Shown here piece by piece: positions 13,934 to 16,756 of a stretch of 16,756 nt of DNA (position 1 is its first letter; every line of letters begins with the position of its first letter). The stretch is from Candidatus Peregrinibacteria bacterium (lineage in GTDB: Bacteria; Patescibacteriota; Gracilibacteria; UBA1369). The position numbers and the translations under genes were made by a program. Under the pieces are notes generated by a model. The model was not told the origin of the DNA. It did no database searches and saw only the letters and a program-made list of their open reading frames with translations. The stretch is from NCBI GenBank assembly GCA_014729615.1, contig WJJQ01000142.1, positions 1 to 16,756 on the forward strand, written 5' to 3'.

Positions 13934-14776
13934 TTATATTTCCCGGTCTATTAATGGTAAAAGTTCTTTTGGCTTTAAATTAATATGTTTTCTGACCCTT
14001 CTTCTGTCTTCCTCAATTTCCACATGCCAGAAAGATTTGTCCAGAGTACTAATTACAACTTGTTTGTTAAAATCTTTTTTTTCAGCAGACAAAATAAACG
14101 ATTCATCTGTTTCAATAGCTGTGATTTTGATATTTTTGCTTTTTAGTTTATCAATAATTGAGTCTTTAGTTTTTTTAAATTCGTCAGATGATACTAAGCT
14201 TATGTTTGTCTCGTTTAATAATTCCATTTCTTTGTCTTGTTTCTTCTTGTGTTCGTATAAACCTCCAAAATCATTGTTAACAAGGTGGCGTAATTTATTT
14301 TCTATGCTTCCGCCTCCCTGTAGAAGTTCAATAATGGGAACAATATAAGTTAAAAAGAGGTGGTTTCTTCTACCTTGAATATTGTCGACGTTAAAAATAA
14401 CCGTAATATTGGAGAGATCTATTTTTTCAGTCTTGATTTTTTCCAGTAATTTATTGAATTTCTGTGGTTTGCCTTTTTTTTCTATGCTTGAAAATGCGAA
14501 TTTATATAATTCACCGGAAATTTCCACTTCAGCCCATATTTTATTTTTTTTGAACAATTTGACCAGTTTTTCCATTCTTTTCAGTAACACCTTGTTTGTG
14601 TTTTCTTTTGAAAGTTCTTCCTCTATTTGTTTAAGCGCAACTGTTTTTTCTTTGTCTTTTTTATTCTTCTTATTAATCGTACGCGGTTTTGTTTTTAATT
14701 CGGTTTGTTCGTTTTTTTTAACATGCTCTTTTTGCTCAAGAGTTTTTTGAAGCTCTATTTGTTTGTCTAAACTCAT
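13934..14776 (-). CDS. Unrecognised Lys-rich protein divergent from dnaN
   Basis: I do not recognise this 280-residue protein. Residues 1-48 are Lys/Glu/Gln-rich, probably disordered, and include NKKNKKDKEK. Residues 48-80 look like an amphipathic helix or coiled coil. A mixed alpha/beta region follows (about 80-175): IWAEVEISGELYKFAF, then NITVIFNVDN (123-132) and a non-polar stretch HLFLTYIVPIIELLQGGGS (139-157), which is short but may be a buried strand-helix rather than a membrane segment. The C-terminal part (about 190-280) has KNIKITAIETDESFILSA and ends with a basic run, DRRRVRKHINLKPKE. No signal peptide is present, so it is probably cytoplasmic. Its length and charged composition fit its neighbours, and it lies 72 bases upstream of the lipoprotein gene and divergent from dnaN. 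A nucleic-acid link is only a guess from charge and position. Confidence 0.75.
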   Translation of the reverse strand: MSLDKQIELQKTLEQKEHVKKNEQTELKTKPRTINKKNKKDKEKTVALKQIEEELSKENTNKVLLKRMEKLVKLFKKNKIWAEVEISGELYKFAFSSIEKKGKPQKFNKLLEKIKTEKIDLSNITVIFNVDNIQGRRNHLFLTYIVPIIELLQGGGSIENKLRHLVNNDFGGLYEHKKKQDKEMELLNETNISLVSSDEFKKTKDSIIDKLKSKNIKITAIETDESFILSAEKKDFNKQVVISTLDKSFWHVEIEEDRRRVRKHINLKPKELLPLIDREI

Positions 14777-14797
14777 ACTTTTAAACTAAATCTCTAC

Positions 14798-14806
14798 ATA
14801 ATATCA
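14798..14806 (-). promoter_or_regulatory. Possible extended -10 of the 280-residue protein gene
   Basis: Read on the minus strand, TGATATTAT (14806 to 14798) is an extended -10 (TG, one base, then TATTAT, five of six consensus bases). Transcription would begin about 15 bases before the ATG at 14776. No good -35 is visible at the expected distance, and no Shine-Dalgarno precedes the ATG. Confidence 0.3.
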
Positions 14807-15002
14807 TTTTTTGAACTTTTTTTACACAGGTTTTTAAAAATCCAAAATAGCTTTCAGATGTGTTTTTTTTGATTAGTCAAAACCACTTTTAAACCGGTTA
14901 TGGTATAAATATTTTGTTTTGGCAAACTGTACTATTACTACTTATTAAAGAAATATTAAATATATAATAATAACAGTAAAAACAGGTGTTCAAAAAATTG
15001 TA

Positions 15003-15030
15003 TTGAAAGTGAAAAAATCTTATATATAAT
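15003..15030 (+). promoter_or_regulatory. Sigma70-type promoter of dnaN
   Basis: TTGAAA (15003-15008, five of six consensus bases) is followed by a 16-base spacer and a perfect TATAAT (15025-15030). Transcription would begin near 15037. A Shine-Dalgarno AAGGA at 15054-15058 ends five bases before the dnaN ATG. dnaN is one of the few genes in the window with such a site. Confidence 0.75.
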
Positions 15031-15063
15031 GAGCACACGATTAGCTTATTTATAAGGATTTAT

Positions 15064-16170
15064 ATGAAACTTGTTTGTACCCAAGAGGATTTGGAGCGAG
15101 CTTTAAATATAGTAAGTAAAGCAATAACTCCAAACACAACGTTACCGGTGTTGAATAATATTTTATTGAAAGCAGAAAATAATAAATTACATTTTGCGTC
15201 GACTAATCTGGAAGTGGCGATTGAATTTTTTATTCCGGCGGAAGTAAAAGAAGAAGGTGCGATTACAATCCCCGCAAAATTATTAAGTTCTTATGTGAAT
15301 TTAATTGTTGATGAAAAACTTGAAATAAAGGTGGTTGAAGGTGATACTGTTGATATTTCTTCAAAATCTTCCCATACGAAAATGAAGGGAATAAAATCTT
15401 CGGAATTTCCGGTTATACCTAAATTTGAAAAGGAATCTTCTTTTAAAATTGAAAGAAAGACGCTGGAAAAAGCAATTGGACAGACTGTTTTCGCGGCTTC
15501 AACAAACACTTCAAGGCCGGTATTGTCGGGTGTGCTTTTCCACGTGGAAAAAGATGAAATGAAAGTGGTTGCAACCGATAGTTACAGACTGGCCGAGAAA
15601 ACCATTAAATTAAAAGAAGCTACGGAACTTGATATTGAATGCGTGGTTCCGGCTAAAACAGTTTTGGAACTTGGAAAAATTTTAATTAAGGCGGAAGAAG
15701 AAACGGTTGAAGTAAGTATATCAAAAAATCAGGTTTTATTTGTTGTTGGAGACGTTAAATTAATGTCTCGACTTATTGAGGGAAAATTTCCTCCATATGA
15801 CAAAGTTATTCCAAAGGAAAGCAAGACAAAAATGGAGATTTTAGATGAAGCGCTGGCCAATGTAGTTAGAAGAGTGAGTCTTTTTGCCAGGGAAAATAAT
15901 AATAGTATTAAAATTTCAGCTGCGGAAGGAGGTAAACTGATTATATCAACCGATGAAACAAAGGTTGGAGAGGAAAAAGCCGAAATGGAAGTGAAAATGG
16001 AAGGATCCGACAATCAAATCGCACTAAACGCGCAATATTTACTGGATGTTTTAAATTATATTCAGTCAGATGACGTTGTGCTTGAAATAGATGACAAATT
16101 GTCTCCGGCTGTGGTAAAACCGGTAAAGGAGAAGGATTACGTTTATATAATTATGCCACTCAAGATTTAG
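15064..16170 (+). CDS. dnaN: DNA polymerase III beta subunit (sliding clamp)
   Basis: The beta clamp is a ring-shaped dimer that tethers DNA polymerase III to DNA. The 368-residue length is usual for the family. Three similar domains are visible. The first (about 1-120) has ITPNTTLPVLNNILLKA (21-37) and the FASTNLEVAI element near residue 44. The second (about 125-245) has QTVFAASTNTSRPVLSGVLF (140-159) and VVATDSYRLAEK. The third (about 250-368) contains VSLFARENNNSIKIS and ends YIIMPLKI, the normal clamp C-terminus, whose final residues line the pocket that binds polymerase and clamp-loader peptides. The start is supported by a good Shine-Dalgarno and promoter. The clamp-loader delta' gene lies 8.4 kb to the left. 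An Mfd/UvrB-like gene follows after six bases, so the two are probably co-transcribed. No dnaA or recF lies within the window. Confidence 0.97.
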   Translation: MKLVCTQEDLERALNIVSKAITPNTTLPVLNNILLKAENNKLHFASTNLEVAIEFFIPAEVKEEGAITIPAKLLSSYVNLIVDEKLEIKVVEGDTVDISSKSSHTKMKGIKSSEFPVIPKFEKESSFKIERKTLEKAIGQTVFAASTNTSRPVLSGVLFHVEKDEMKVVATDSYRLAEKTIKLKEATELDIECVVPAKTVLELGKILIKAEEETVEVSISKNQVLFVVGDVKLMSRLIEGKFPPYDKVIPKESKTKMEILDEALANVVRRVSLFARENNNSIKISAAEGGKLIISTDETKVGEEKAEMEVKMEGSDNQIALNAQYLLDVLNYIQSDDVVLEIDDKLSPAVVKPVKEKDYVYIIMPLKI

Positions 16171-16176
16171 TTTGAA

Positions 16177-16756
16177 GTGAAAAAAAGTAAATCACTTATA
16201 GCGAATTTTTCGCCTGTTTTAAACGGCAGAGTAGTTGACGTGTGGGCGAATCAGAAAAATATTAGCGTTTCAGGAGCTGGTAATTTTTCCGCGAAAAGTT
16301 TTTTGTTCGCGGATGTGATTAGAAGAAAGAAAGCGATTAAACAAATGTTGTGGGTGGTGAATGACAAAGTGGAGCAACAGAATGTCTACAAAGCATTGGA
16401 GTTTTACAGTGATTTAAAAGTATATTCTTTTGATGTGGTTGCCGAACAATCCGATGGGTTAAAAAAGATCCAAAAAGCGAACAAAATAAGCGCATTAGAA
16501 TTTGTGTTGAACTTGAAAAAAGACAGTGGACAGTCGGTTACAATTGCCAATTATCAAGATCTTTGCGGAAGTTTTCCGGATTTTGACGAGCTGGATCAAA
16601 AGAAAATGGTTTTACAACAAGGTGAAGATATTAGCTTAACGGATTTTTTTGAGAACCTTGTTGATATTGGATATGAGCTTTTTGAAGAGCCCGAGAATAA
16701 AAAAGGAAGTTATTTTAAATCGGGTGAAATATTGACACTTTTTCCTTTGGGATCGG
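16177..16756 (+). CDS. mfd: UvrB/Mfd-like repair protein, N-terminal fragment (cut by edge)
   Basis: This frame is open to the window edge (193 codons) and starts at GTG 16177, six bases after the dnaN stop; the next in-frame ATG is residue 57. I call the product from domain order rather than strong identity. ISVSGAGNFSAKSFLFADVI (29-48) occupies the place of the degenerate nucleotide loop of UvrB domain 1a, as at the start of Mfd. LEFYSDLKVYSF (74-85) follows. LQQGEDISLTDFFENLVDIGYELFEE (146-171) and SGEILTLFPLGS (182-193) match the Mfd/UvrB segment that normally reads GYE...GEFxxRGGIxDIFP. In Mfd this N-terminal part recruits UvrA, while the later RNA-polymerase-binding and translocase domains release stalled polymerase; those lie beyond the edge. 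The GEF and RGG residues are poorly kept, so the protein is divergent. UvrB itself is less likely because a clean Walker A is missing. Confidence 0.6.
   Translation, partial: MKKSKSLIANFSPVLNGRVVDVWANQKNISVSGAGNFSAKSFLFADVIRRKKAIKQMLWVVNDKVEQQNVYKALEFYSDLKVYSFDVVAEQSDGLKKIQKANKISALEFVLNLKKDSGQSVTIANYQDLCGSFPDFDELDQKKMVLQQGEDISLTDFFENLVDIGYELFEEPENKKGSYFKSGEILTLFPLGS

Larger units (their letters stand above)
14777..15063. other. AT-rich intergenic region between divergent genes upstream of dnaN
   Basis: These 287 bases hold no gene that I can support. They contain the dnaN promoter at the right end and a weak minus-strand promoter at the left. TTTTACACA (14820-14828) differs at one base from a DnaA box (TTATNCACA). 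An 8-base palindrome AACCGGTT (14892-14899) sits just before an extended -10 (TGGTATAAA, 14901-14909). A very AT-rich stretch (14931-14975) follows. A replication origin would need several DnaA boxes and I see only this single near match, so I do not call one. Confidence 0.5.

Noticed and set aside
13887..14348. 153-codon plus-strand frame opposite the 280-residue gene
   Set aside because: Its Ser/Phe/Leu composition mirrors the Lys/Glu-rich gene on the other strand, and it has no ribosome-binding site or recognisable domain.
14892..14899. Operator formed by the AACCGGTT palindrome upstream of dnaN
   Set aside because: An 8-base palindrome can occur by chance, and no second copy or matching regulator is visible.
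14777..15063. Replication origin upstream of dnaN
   Set aside because: Only one near-match to a DnaA box (14820-14828) is visible, with no cluster, no repeated 13-mers that I can make out, and no dnaA gene nearby.
1..16756. CRISPR array, insertion sequence, phage gene, tRNA or rRNA
   Set aside because: I found no regularly spaced repeats, terminal inverted repeats, transposase or phage proteins, tRNA cloverleaf or rRNA signature on reading both strands.

Overview
The window reads as ordinary chromosome from a small-genome bacterium, most likely a member of the Patescibacteria (Candidate Phyla Radiation). The reasons are compact low-GC genes with few Shine-Dalgarno sites, many stop/start overlaps, divergent or trimmed versions of housekeeping proteins (a MurF-like ligase without its N-terminal domain, a clamp-loader subunit without its zinc module, an RNase Y with a degenerate KH loop), and Lys-rich orphan proteins. 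TGA closes the murF-like and holB genes, so the standard bacterial code applies. This argues against the UGA=Gly lineages (Gracilibacteria, SR1/Absconditabacteria). The exact lineage is inference. I see no rRNA, tRNA, CRISPR array, insertion sequence or phage gene.

Layout. Positions 1-1116 (minus) hold the N-terminal 372 codons of an unknown single-pass membrane protein. A near-consensus promoter at 1107-1135 drives the plus-strand translation operon infC-rpmI-rplT (1168-2229), which ends in a bidirectional terminator at 2254-2283. On the minus strand follow a protein made of two GNAT acetyltransferase domains (2280-3608) and a cyclophilin-type prolyl isomerase lipoprotein (3661-4341). A plus-strand operon at 4453-7438 encodes a truncated MurF-like ligase, DNA polymerase III delta' and a membrane-anchored TPR protein.

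The minus-strand block 13861-7440 is six tightly packed genes: lipoprotein, cysteine desulfurase, RNase Y, thioredoxin reductase-like flavoprotein, a small glycine-zipper protein, and a VanW-domain cell-surface protein. The largest gap is 9 bases. Upstream of it lies an unrecognised 280-residue gene (13934-14776). A 287-base AT-rich intergenic region carries a strong promoter for the beta sliding clamp gene dnaN (15064-16170). dnaN is followed after 6 bases by the start of a divergent UvrB/Mfd-like protein that runs off the right edge.

The best-supported unusual points are: infC almost certainly starts at an AUU codon, the classic self-regulated IF3 start; a tandem GNAT duplication; a TrxB-like protein lacking the NADPH-phosphate-binding HRRxxxR motif; an RNase Y KH domain that lost its GxxG loop; and a MurF-like enzyme lacking the substrate-binding domain. 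I do not see a clearly new multi-gene system. The least explained genes are the membrane protein at the left edge and the 280-residue protein beside dnaN.
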